A stretch of DNA of 5,545 bases from positions 1-5,545 of the forward strand of contig JAJYAR010000208.1 in NCBI GenBank assembly GCA_021779435.1, read 5' to 3'. Position numbers and translations under genes: made by a program. This DNA comes from a bacterium (GTDB taxonomy: Bacteria; Verrucomicrobiota; Verrucomicrobiae; JAJYAR01). Below the pieces are notes generated by a model. The model did not search any database. It had not been told where the DNA came from and saw nothing but the letters and a program-made list of their open reading frames with translations. Below, one piece after another: positions 1 to 5,545 of this stretch. Each line of letters opens with the position of its first letter. The first letter of the stretch is position 1.

Positions 1-1638
1 CGGGGAGGCGGGTCCCCGCCGCGACGCGCGGGGGGCGAGGACGGTCGGCGCCGGGTTCCCCGCCGCCTGCGGAAAATCCCGCGAATAATGCAAGCCCCGG
101 CTCTCCCGCCGGGCCAGCGCGCTCGCGACGATGAGCGCGGCGACGTCGACGAGATTGCGCAGTTCGAGCAGGTCCCGCGTCACATGGAACTGGGCGTAGT
201 AGTCGTGGATCTCCTCGCGCAGCATCCCGATGCGACGCTGGGCGCGCTCGAGCCGCTTGGTGCTGCGCACGATCCCGACGTAGTTCCACATGCAGCGGCG
301 CAACTCGTCCCAGTTGTGCGAGATCACCACCTCTTCGTCGCTGTCGCGCACCCGCGTATCGTCCCATTCCGGCACCGCGACCACCGCCGGCGGGGCCTGC
401 GTCAGGATGTCGGCGGCAAGCGCGCGGCCGACCACGACGCATTCGAGCAGGGAATTGGACGCCAAGCGGTTGGCGCCGTGCAACCCCGTGCAGGCGACCT
501 CGCCCACGGCGTAGAGGCCGGGAACGTCGGTGTGGCCGGCGACGTCCGTGACCACGCCCCCGCAGGTGTAGTGCGCCGCCGGAACGACCGGGATCGGTTG
601 CCGGGCGATGTCGATACCCAGTTCCAGGCAGCGGGCATGGATCATCGGGAAATGTTCCTGGAGGAATTCCCCTCCCAGGTGCGTGACGTCCAGATGCACG
701 CAGTCGATGCCCAGACGCTTCATCTCGTAGTCGATGCTGCGCGCGACGATGTCCCGCGGCGCAAGCTCGGCCCTCGCATCATGGTCCGGCATGAAACGCC
801 GCCCCGCCTCCTCGCCGGCCGACGGCGGCAACCGGAGGATGCCCCCCTCGCCGCGGACCGCCTCGCTGATCAGGAAGGATTTGGCGTACGGGTGATAGAG
901 GCAGGTCGGATGGAACTGGATGAACTCCATGTTGGCGATCCGGCAACCCGCGCGCCAGGCCATGGCAATGCCGTCGCCGGTCGCGCAATCCGGATTGGTC
1001 GTATAGAGGTAGACCTTGCCCGCCCCCCCGTTGGCCAGCACGACGAACCGGGCGGCCAGCGCGCGCACCGTCCCGGCGGGGACCTCCTGCACGTACACGC
1101 CGACGCAGCGGCCCTCGCGGACGATCAGGTCGACCGCCATCTGCCGCTCCCAGACGAGGATGTTGGGGTGAGCGCGCACTTTCGCGACAAGCGTCGACTG
1201 AACGGTATGTCCGGTCGAATCCGCAACGTGGAAAATGCGCCGGCAGCTATGCCCGCCCTCGCGTCCCAGGTGATACTCGTGGCCATGCGCGCGATCGGTG
1301 GTGAACGGCACCCCCTGCGCGATCAGCCACTGCACCGCCTGGCCGCCCCGTTCCAGGATGAAGCGGGTCGCCGCCTCGTCGCACAGCCCGGCGCCGGCAA
1401 TCAGCGTGTCGCGAACGTGGGACTCCACGCCCTGCGGATCGAGCGAGGCGGCAATTCCTCCCTGCGCCTTGTCGCTCGCCCCCGCTCCCAGGTCCTGCTT
1501 GTCGAGCAGCAGCACGCGGCGGTGGTCGGCCAGCTCCAGCGCCGTCGTCAGACCGGCCAACCCCGTCCCGATGACGATGACGTCGACATCCGGCGCGCAC
1601 ACGGCGCCGGTACCCGGGGGTTCCGTAGGGGGGTTCAT
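1..1638 (-). CDS. nadB: L-aspartate oxidase NadB (3' end cut by window edge)
   Basis: This FAD enzyme oxidises L-aspartate to iminoaspartate, which quinolinate synthase NadA uses to start de novo NAD synthesis in the cytoplasm. The reading frame is open for 546 codons and leaves the window without a stop. An N-terminal dinucleotide motif (VIGTGLAGL, GxGxxG at residues 24-29) is followed by AQGGIA near 58-63, REGGHS at 126-131, FHPTCLYH with His243, APRDIVARS with Arg295, AHYTCGG with His356, and GLHGANRLASNSLLEC with Arg391. These match the FAD and substrate residues of E. coli NadB (Glu121, His244, Arg290, His351, Arg386) at a constant shift of about five. The C-terminal RGLHYSRDFP and PTVLAP correspond to the last residues of the E. 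coli protein, so very little is missing. The ATG at 1638 is the only start near the FAD motif; it has no clear Shine-Dalgarno sequence. The alternative, a succinate dehydrogenase flavoprotein, is unlikely given the C-terminal motifs. Confidence 0.97.
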   Translation of the reverse strand, partial: MNPPTEPPGTGAVCAPDVDVIVIGTGLAGLTTALELADHRRVLLLDKQDLGAGASDKAQGGIAASLDPQGVESHVRDTLIAGAGLCDEAATRFILERGGQAVQWLIAQGVPFTTDRAHGHEYHLGREGGHSCRRIFHVADSTGHTVQSTLVAKVRAHPNILVWERQMAVDLIVREGRCVGVYVQEVPAGTVRALAARFVVLANGGAGKVYLYTTNPDCATGDGIAMAWRAGCRIANMEFIQFHPTCLYHPYAKSFLISEAVRGEGGILRLPPSAGEEAGRRFMPDHDARAELAPRDIVARSIDYEMKRLGIDCVHLDVTHLGGEFLQEHFPMIHARCLELGIDIARQPIPVVPAAHYTCGGVVTDVAGHTDVPGLYAVGEVACTGLHGANRLASNSLLECVVVGRALAADILTQAPPAVVAVPEWDDTRVRDSDEEVVISHNWDELRRCMWNYVGIVRSTKRLERAQRRIGMLREEIHDYYAQFHVTRDLLELRNLVDVAALIVASALARRESRGLHYSRDFPQAAGNPAPTVLAPRASRRGPASP

Positions 1639-1646
1639 GCCGACCG

Positions 1647-1652
1647 ATTGTA
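1647..1652 (-). promoter_or_regulatory. possible -10 element for nadB
   Basis: The minus strand reads TACAAT here, close to the sigma-70 -10 consensus. Its downstream edge is 8 bases from the nadB ATG at 1638. No good -35 box is visible 16-18 bases upstream. If real, transcription would start almost at the start codon, giving a leaderless or nearly leaderless mRNA, which would fit the missing ribosome binding site. This is weak, sequence-only evidence. Confidence 0.25.
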
Positions 1653-1692
1653 TCGGGTGGCCGGAAACGATGCCCGGATTTTCCATCTGGGA

Positions 1693-1698
1693 TATACT
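1693..1698 (+). promoter_or_regulatory. possible -10 element for the tRNA-Phe transcript
   Basis: The plus strand reads TATACT, followed by the GC-rich stretch CTCGCGC. A strong -10 with a GC-rich discriminator is typical of stable-RNA promoters that ppGpp represses. It lies about 84 bases before the broken tRNA copy and about 240 before the intact tRNA. No clear TTGACA-like -35 is present, so the call is tentative. It points away from nadB, so the 1639-1781 region would be a divergent promoter region. Confidence 0.4.
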
Positions 1699-1768
1699 CT
1701 CGCGCTTCGTTCGTCAGCTGCCCGTCGGGCGGAACCCGGCGAACGCGAGGTCCGTCCCGGCGACGGCG

Positions 1769-1816
1769 GCAGTACAGGTAAGGCCAAGTAGCTCAGTCGG
1801 TAGAGCAGAGGACTGA
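1769..1816 (+). repeat. 48-bp direct repeat, copy 1 (with 1925-1972)
   Basis: Bases 1769-1816 are identical to 1925-1972, a shift of 156 bp. Allowing one mismatch, the match extends left to 1764. The repeat holds 13 bases of leader (GCAGTACAGGTAA) followed by the first 35 bases of tRNA-Phe, and stops inside the anticodon. It therefore duplicates flank plus the tRNA 5' half, not the 3' half normally carried at integrase attachment sites. Confidence 0.95.
1782..1816 (+). pseudogene. truncated tRNA-Phe, 5' half only
   Basis: These 35 bases are identical to positions 1-35 of the intact tRNA-Phe at 1938. They include the 5' acceptor strand, the whole D arm and the 5' side of the anticodon stem, ending after the first two anticodon bases. 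The sequence then changes abruptly to an inverted repeat; no anticodon 3' strand, T arm or acceptor 3' strand follows. It cannot fold as a tRNA by itself. It looks like the remnant of a tandem or partial duplication of the tRNA gene. Confidence 0.9.
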
Positions 1817-1917
1817 CAACCTGGCCGAAGGACAGGTTGCGGCGAGGCTAACCTCGCGCAGCGAGGTTAAGCGGTCGGCGAACTCCGGCCGCGGCCGGAG
1901 CCAAAATCCGTTTTGGC
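1817..1917 (+). repeat. cluster of four consecutive inverted repeats
   Basis: Four hairpins follow one another between the two tRNA copies. First, CAACCTG 1817-1823 pairs with CAGGTTG 1833-1839; two more C-G pairs inside close on a GAA loop across a G-A mismatch. Second, TAACCTCGC 1849-1857 pairs with GCGAGGTTA 1861-1869 around a three-base loop. Third, CTCCGGCC 1883-1890 pairs with GGCCGGAG 1893-1900 as a perfect 18-bp palindrome. Fourth, GCCAAAA 1900-1906 pairs with TTTTGGC 1911-1917 around TCCG. The first begins exactly where the tRNA identity ends. I recognise no named repeat family and no protein-coding content here. Confidence 0.85.
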
Positions 1918-1924
1918 AGCGGCA

Positions 1925-2013
<89 letters not shown>

Positions 2014-2178
2014 TTCCCCCCATGGTGCATGCCGGTCACATCCGCCGGCACCAAACATCCGGAACCGACCGAACCGCAAGATTCTTTCCCGAAGCGCCAT
2101 ATCGAGGATGATGTGGTTGCGCCCCCCGCCATCCGGAGGCGCCGCGGAGGTTGCCATCGGGATTCCCCGGGACGACAC

Positions 2179-2183
2179 GGAGG
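2179..2183 (+). promoter_or_regulatory. ribosome binding site of the ppGpp hydrolase gene
   Basis: GGAGG lies 4 bases before the ATG at 2188 and 10 bases before an in-frame ATG at 2194. Both spacings are slightly off the optimum, so either ATG may be used; they differ by two residues. Confidence 0.6.
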
Positions 2184-2187
2184 CCGC

Positions 2188-2781
2188 ATGACGATGCAAA
2201 CCAGGACCGCGAACCCCGACCCCCGCCGCAGCGACGCGGCCGCGCTGCTCGATGCCGTGATGTTTGCCGCGGATCGGCACCGGAACCAGCGCCGCAAGGA
2301 CGCGGAGGCATCGCCCTACATCAACCATCCGATTGCGCTCGCGCACCTGCTGGCGACGACCGGCGGCGTCACGGACCTCGACGTCCTCCGGGCCGCGATC
2401 CTGCACGACACCATCGAGGACACCCAGACCACGGAAGCGGAATTGCGCAGCCGCTTCGGCGACGCCGTCGCGGCGATGGTCATGGAAGTCACGGACGACG
2501 AGACCCTCCCCAAGCAGCGCCGCAAGGAGCTACAGATCGAGCAGGCGCCCCACATCAGCAACGGTGCCGCGCTCGTGAAGCTGGCCGACAAGACCTGCAA
2601 CCTCCATGACGTTGCCAATGCGCCCCCGGTGGGTTGGACCCTTGCGCGCCGCCAGGAGTACTTCGAATGGGCAAAGCGCGTCGTCGATCGGCTGCCTCCG
2701 GTCAACGACGCCCTGCTCCGCGCATTCGCCGACGCCTACGCCGGCAAGCCGGAGGACGAAAGCTCCCCCCGCGGGGCGTGA
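2188..2781 (+). CDS. stand-alone HD-domain (p)ppGpp hydrolase, MESH1/small alarmone hydrolase type
   Basis: This 197-residue protein should remove the 3' pyrophosphate of (p)ppGpp using Mn2+, lowering the stringent-response alarmone in the cytoplasm. It aligns without gaps, from memory, to human MESH1 (179 residues) over the catalytic core. PYINHP gives His47, ILHDTIEDT gives His73-Asp74 and Glu77-Asp78, and VKLADKTCNL gives Asp134. These correspond to MESH1 His35, His61-Asp62, Glu65-Asp66 and Asp122. The shared TDDETLPK, QIEQAPH and EYFEWAKRVV segments support the match. There is no synthetase, TGS or ACT domain, so it is not a truncated SpoT/Rel. It starts 175 bases after tRNA-Phe, in the same direction. 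MESH1 proteins can also act on NADPH, so the in vivo substrate is not certain. The bases 2014-2187 hold no gene or clear promoter. Confidence 0.93.
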   Translation: MTMQTRTANPDPRRSDAAALLDAVMFAADRHRNQRRKDAEASPYINHPIALAHLLATTGGVTDLDVLRAAILHDTIEDTQTTEAELRSRFGDAVAAMVMEVTDDETLPKQRRKELQIEQAPHISNGAALVKLADKTCNLHDVANAPPVGWTLARRQEYFEWAKRVVDRLPPVNDALLRAFADAYAGKPEDESSPRGA

Positions 2782-2788
2782 CGCCCCG
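2772..2788 (+). other. hairpin with the stop codon as its loop
   Basis: CGGGGCG (2772-2778) and CGCCCCG (2782-2788) form a perfect seven-pair G+C stem. Its three-base loop is exactly the TGA stop of the ppGpp hydrolase gene. No T run follows, so it is not a standard intrinsic terminator. It may protect the mRNA 3' end or affect termination, or be a chance product of high GC content. Confidence 0.45.
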
Positions 2789-2906
2789 GGCGGTGCGGTT
2801 GCGGAGGCGGATGCGCCCGGATCTCCGCATCCCCCGATCCCTGCGCTACGATACGAACCCCGGCCGATCGCGGCGCCTTTGCCTTTCTTTCTGTGAGACT
2901 TACCCG

Positions 2907-3224
2907 ATGAATTCCGGAAAAACCCGCGGCGCCGATCCGTATGTCGGCTTCCACCAGGACAAACACGGACTCACGCAGCTGGGTCGGGTGGTACTCGACG
3001 CCTGGATTTTCGGGTTCCTCCCCGAAGACGAAGACTGCCGGAACTGGGATCTCGGCCGCATGCAGGCGCTGATGGATCGGGTCGATACGGAGTGGGACCG
3101 CTACGGCAACCTGCCGAGCCGGCTTCCCGAGGCGCTGCGCAGCCGGCACGCGGAAGTCTACGAGAAGGCGCGGGCGGAAGCGCGCGCCAAGGGCTGGGAC
3201 CCGGAACTCGGCGACGACGACTGA
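2907..3224 (+). CDS. small conserved-looking protein of unknown function
   Basis: This encodes 105 residues, soluble and charged, with no signal peptide or membrane segment. It opens with a short polar leader, then PYVGFHQDKHGLTQLGRVVL (about residues 11-30) and DAWIFGFLPEDEDC, then a likely helical region with RMQALMDRVDTEWDRYGNLP. A highly charged helix (SRHAEVYEKARAEARAKGWD) and an acidic tail (ELGDDD) end it. It resembles uncharacterised proteins I associate with betaproteobacteria, but I cannot name a domain family. The ATG at 2907 was chosen because upstream codons in frame are arginine- and proline-rich and look non-coding; the ribosome binding site is poor. It follows the ppGpp hydrolase gene by 125 bases and may be transcribed with it. 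No function is proposed. Confidence 0.75.
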   Translation: MNSGKTRGADPYVGFHQDKHGLTQLGRVVLDAWIFGFLPEDEDCRNWDLGRMQALMDRVDTEWDRYGNLPSRLPEALRSRHAEVYEKARAEARAKGWDPELGDDD

Positions 3225-3261
3225 GGCGGAGCCGGAGCCGGACGGGTCAGGAAGCTCCGCC
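3225..3261. terminator. possible bidirectional terminator stem between convergent genes
   Basis: GGCGGAGC (3225-3232) and GCTCCGCC (3254-3261) form an eight-pair stem enclosing 21 bases. It lies at the convergent junction between genes ending at 3224 and 3247, and overlaps the last codons of the minus-strand gene. The position suits a shared terminator, but the loop is large and neither side has a T run, so confidence is low. Confidence 0.3.
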
Positions 3262-3666
3262 GGCCTTGCGCGAGACGAAATCGAGGACCCGCGCCGGGTG
3301 ACCCTCGGCAGGCGCCTTGGCGGCGAGCGCAGCCAGCGCGGCGTCAAACTCGCTTTGCAACCGCCGCATCAGGGTCGCTCCGTCCTCCCGGTAGTAGACC
3401 GCCTGATACGGCACGGCGGCGTCGAGCGCGCTGCGCTGCCCGGGCCGGAAATCGCGCCACGCGATGGCCGCCCAGTTTTTCCGGAGATGGTCGACGAATA
3501 CGATTTCCTCGACGTCCACGATCGCGAGAAACTGCATGCTGCGGATCGGCACGAACACGACGCTTGGCCCGTTCCGGAGCAGGGTTCGCATCCGGTTGTA
3601 GGTTGCCGCAGGGAGCCGGCGCGGCTCGCTCATCCGGGGCACATCGCGTTCGACACGGATCTCCAT
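3247..3666 (-). CDS. protein of unknown function, 139 residues
   Basis: The protein has a basic N-terminal part containing MSEPRRLPAATYNRMRTLLR (residues 12-31). A beta-rich core follows (VVFVPIRSMQFLAIVDVEEI at 36-55, then VFVD), then an aromatic segment (NWAAIAWRDFRPGQRS) and PYQAVYYREDGATLMRRL. An alanine-rich helix and a basic tail complete it. No signal peptide or transmembrane helix is evident and I recognise no named domain. I associate similar uncharacterised proteins with betaproteobacteria. The ATG at 3666 is favoured by AAGGAA (3673-3678, minus strand) six bases upstream. The frame stays open far upstream, but that part is a shadow of chrA. The gene is convergent with the 105-residue gene (22 bases apart) and lies 161 bases downstream of the chrA stop, so it could be read with chrA or from its own promoter. 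Confidence 0.8.
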   Translation of the reverse strand: MEIRVERDVPRMSEPRRLPAATYNRMRTLLRNGPSVVFVPIRSMQFLAIVDVEEIVFVDHLRKNWAAIAWRDFRPGQRSALDAAVPYQAVYYREDGATLMRRLQSEFDAALAALAAKAPAEGHPARVLDFVSRKAGGAS

Positions 3667-3672
3667 CGCAGT

Positions 3673-3678
3673 TTCCTT
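3673..3678 (-). promoter_or_regulatory. ribosome binding site deciding the start at 3666
   Basis: The minus strand reads AAGGAA six bases before the ATG at 3666. It separates the true start from the much longer open frame that continues upstream through chrA. Confidence 0.7.
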
Positions 3679-3827
3679 CGAAAGATCGATGCCGGTGCGC
3701 CGGTGGCGTCGCAGGCGCACCAACTGCCCGCCACCACCGCCGCAACCGCGGACACGGACCATACTGTACGCCGGAATCGACCTCGGGGCGGCGATCATGA
3801 CGGTACGCGGGACCACGACATCCGGTC

Positions 3828-4004
3828 TCAGCCGTTCGCCACGATCATGGCGGCGATCGCACTGCACACCACGACCGCGACCGGCGGCGCCTTCCAGACC
3901 GTCAACAGTACGAACCCGGCGAGGGCGATGGCGAAATCCGCCGGTCCGCGGATGGACGTCGTCCAGATCGGGTTGTAAAGCGCAGCGGCGAGCAGGCCGA
4001 CCAC
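3828..4004 (-). pseudogene. chrA: out-of-frame C-terminal end of chrA
   Basis: Read in the frame that starts at 4004, this strand encodes VVGLLAAALYNPIWTT, then IRGPADFAIALAGFVLLTVW, then KAPPVAVVVCSAIAAMIVAN and a TGA at 3828-3830. This is the expected end of a long-chain chromate transporter, with two hydrophobic helices. It is separated from the main chrA frame by two extra bases (or one missing base) at about 4005-4009. Without a sequencing error or programmed frameshifting it would not be translated as part of ChrA. Confidence 0.88.
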
Positions 4005-5047
4005 CGCGCCGCGTTGACCCCGCGCATCGCCGCCTGCGCGGCGATGCCTGCGCGCAGACGGCCCCAGAACGGCAATGCGCCGACCAGCACCAGGATGCCC
4101 GGGAGGAAGATCCCCAACAGGCCGAGGGCGGCCCCCACCAGGCGATGCTGCGGGCTGACGAGGAACCCGAGATAGGCGGCGAAGGTGAAAAGCGGTCCGG
4201 GGACGGCCTGCGCCGCACCATACCCGGCGAGAAACGCCCGATCATCGACCCAACCGCGCGACACGAACGCGTCGTGGAGCAGCGGCAGCACCACGTGGCC
4301 ACCGCCGAACACGAGCGCCCCCGCGCGATAGAACGCCTCGAAATGCGCCAGCCCCGATCCGTCCGCCAGGCTCCGCCAAACCGGAACGCCGACCAGGAGG
4401 CCGAAAAACCCGGCCAAGGCCGCCGTGCCCGCGACGGGCGAGACCGGGAAGGCAAGCGCGGTCGCGGTCGTCCGCGGGGCGGCACCGCGACAGAACAGCA
4501 GCCCCGCCATCGCACCCAACCCGATCGCGACGATCTGCGCAGCCGACGACGCCCCCGACAGGACGATCAGGGCCGCGGCCAGGGCGATCGACGCCCGGGC
4601 GCGGTCCGGGCACAGGCTGCGGGCCATGCCGACGACGGCTTGCGCGACGACGGCCACCGCAACCAGTTTCAGTCCATGCAGCAGCGCCGTGCCGGCGGGG
4701 CCGGCAAACGCTCCCATCGCGCCGGCAAACAGCACCAGCGCGGCCGCCGACGGCAGCGTGAATCCGCACCACGCCGCGACACCGCCGAGATAGCCGGCCC
4801 GCAGCATGCCGATCGCGAACCCGATCTGACTGCTCGCGGGGCCGGGCAGAAATTGACAGAGGCCGACCAGATCGGCAAAGCCATCCTCGTCGAGCCAGCG
4901 CCGACGCACGACGATTTCGTCGCGGAAATAGCCGATGTGCGCGACCGGGCCGCCGAAAGAGCGCAAGCCCAGCGCCAGAAAGACGCGCAGCACTTCCCAG
5001 GGCGAACCGGCGGAATTGGTCGAACGGCCCATATCGCGCAGTATCAT
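3902..5047 (-). CDS. chrA: chromate transporter ChrA, frameshifted near its C-terminus
   Basis: ChrA is an inner-membrane transporter that exports chromate; this is the long form with two CHR domains. The first domain has the signature SFGGPVAHIGYFRDE (residues 30-44), then WLDEDGFADLVGLCQFLPGP (51-70) and a run of hydrophobic helices. The second repeats the pattern with ALVFGGGHVVLPLLHDAFV (244-262) and AAQAVPGPLFTFAAYLGF (278-295). After MRGVNAA at about residue 347 the frame shifts and 34 unrelated, arginine- and serine-rich residues (RWSACSPLRF and on) follow to a stop at 3902. The family end is found in the next frame, finishing at 3828. The start is uncertain: ATG 5047 is used here, ATG 5032 would still precede the conserved region by about 20 residues, and ATG 5059 and GTG 5083 are possible. 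None has a good ribosome binding site. It is divergent from the lrgA-like gene. Confidence 0.9.
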   Translation of the reverse strand: MILRDMGRSTNSAGSPWEVLRVFLALGLRSFGGPVAHIGYFRDEIVVRRRWLDEDGFADLVGLCQFLPGPASSQIGFAIGMLRAGYLGGVAAWCGFTLPSAAALVLFAGAMGAFAGPAGTALLHGLKLVAVAVVAQAVVGMARSLCPDRARASIALAAALIVLSGASSAAQIVAIGLGAMAGLLFCRGAAPRTTATALAFPVSPVAGTAALAGFFGLLVGVPVWRSLADGSGLAHFEAFYRAGALVFGGGHVVLPLLHDAFVSRGWVDDRAFLAGYGAAQAVPGPLFTFAAYLGFLVSPQHRLVGAALGLLGIFLPGILVLVGALPFWGRLRAGIAAQAAMRGVNAARWSACSPLRFTTRSGRRPSADRRISPSPSPGSYC

Positions 5048-5097
5048 CTCACGCCGCATCGGCGTCCCGGCCCGCGCCCGCACGACCGTCCGGCATC

Positions 5098-5104
5098 AAA
5101 AGGA
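5098..5104 (+). promoter_or_regulatory. ribosome binding site of the lrgA-like gene
   Basis: AAAAGGA ends seven bases before the ATG at 5112. This favours that start over the in-frame ATG at 5118. Confidence 0.7.
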
Positions 5105-5111
5105 TTCCGCG

Positions 5112-5545
5112 ATGCCCATGGCCTTCCTCGTCCTGCTCGGATTTCAGCTTCTCGGCGAAGTCATCCGCAGCGCAACCCATGTCCCCCTTCCCGGTCCGGT
5201 CATCGGCATGTTCCTGCTGACGGTCGCACTGGTCTTCCGCGAGCCAGGCGGCCGCGAGCACGACAGCCGCGGGCCGTCCCACCGGACGCCGCTGTCGACC
5301 ACCGCCGAGGGACTGATCCGCAACATGGGCCTGCTCTTCGTGCCGGCCGGCGTGGGCATCATGGCCGAGGCGCCCATGCTGCAGCGGGAGTGGGTGCCGA
5401 TCCTCGCCGGGGTCGTCGGTTCGACGATCCTGGGCATCATCGCCACGGGAACCGTGATGCACCGCGCGACCCGAACGGCGGGCAATGGCGCGGGGCGTGC
5501 GGAGGCCGGATCGGAACCACGGCCGTCCGGGGCCGCCGGCGAGGA
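5112..5545 (+). CDS. LrgA/CidA family holin-like membrane protein (3' end cut by window edge)
   Basis: This family makes small inner-membrane proteins, usually encoded with an LrgB/CidB partner, linked to control of murein hydrolase activity, lysis or metabolite export. The 144 visible codons show a first helix (MAFLVLLGFQLLGEVI, from residue 3), the signature HVPLPGPVIGMFLLTVALVF (residues 23-42) covering helix two, a charged loop, then GLIRNMGLLFVPAGVGIMAE (67-86). A last helix (WVPILAGVVGSTILGIIATG, 94-113) follows. PGPVIGM and LFVPAGVG are the family hallmarks. Beyond residue 117 the chain becomes polar and glycine- and arginine-rich, and it is still open at the right edge, somewhat longer than usual. 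An lrgB-type gene would be expected just outside the window. The start region lies close to, or overlaps, the divergent chrA start. Confidence 0.92.
   Translation, partial: MPMAFLVLLGFQLLGEVIRSATHVPLPGPVIGMFLLTVALVFREPGGREHDSRGPSHRTPLSTTAEGLIRNMGLLFVPAGVGIMAEAPMLQREWVPILAGVVGSTILGIIATGTVMHRATRTAGNGAGRAEAGSEPRPSGAAGE

Noticed and set aside
88..1791. 567-codon open frame on the plus strand, antisense to nadB
   Set aside because: It is the GC-rich mirror of NadB, whose motifs on the other strand are unmistakable. It has no recognisable domain and ends inside the broken tRNA copy.
2024..2052. Terminator after tRNA-Phe
   Set aside because: TGCCGG (2030-2035) and CCGGCA (2045-2050) can pair, but the stem is short, the loop has nine bases and no T run follows.
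2821..2856. Promoter before the 105-residue gene (TACGAT at 2847-2852)
   Set aside because: Only a partial -10 match, with no -35 at suitable spacing.
3667..4515. Long upstream extension of the 139-residue protein's frame
   Set aside because: It overlaps chrA in another frame, is arginine- and serine-rich, and the true start at 3666 has a good ribosome binding site.
5049..5485. Minus-strand open frames opposite the lrgA-like gene
   Set aside because: They are low-complexity shadows; the plus strand shows clear LrgA motifs and hydrophobic helices.

Overview
The window is GC-rich, gene-dense bacterial chromosome. The protein sequences look like a betaproteobacterium; this lineage call is an inference from general resemblance, not from a search. 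No transposase, integrase, phage gene or CRISPR array is visible.

Layout, left to right. (1) The minus strand from 1638 down to the left edge encodes L-aspartate oxidase (NadB), the first enzyme of de novo NAD synthesis. It is complete except for the last few codons and stop. (2) A divergent control region leads rightward into a tRNA-Phe(GAA) locus. Before the intact tRNA (1938-2013) lies a broken copy of the tRNA 5' half (1782-1816). The two copies are joined by about 100 bp that is almost entirely inverted repeats, four in a row. (3) The plus strand then carries a stand-alone HD-domain (p)ppGpp hydrolase of the MESH1/SAH type (2188-2781) and a small conserved-looking protein of unknown function (2907-3224). 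(4) Convergent to these, on the minus strand, is a second unknown protein (3247-3666). (5) Upstream of it on the same strand is a chromate transporter gene (chrA) whose last ~60 codons have been thrown out of frame near 4005. (6) Divergent from chrA, the start of a LrgA/CidA holin-like membrane protein gene runs off the right edge.

The genes do not form one pathway. NadB belongs to cofactor synthesis, the tRNA and the ppGpp hydrolase to translation and the stringent response, and ChrA and LrgA are membrane proteins of ion export and cell-envelope control. The most unusual structure is the tRNA-Phe half-duplication with its hairpin cluster. The chrA frameshift and the free-standing ppGpp hydrolase come next. 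I see no convincing multi-gene novel system.
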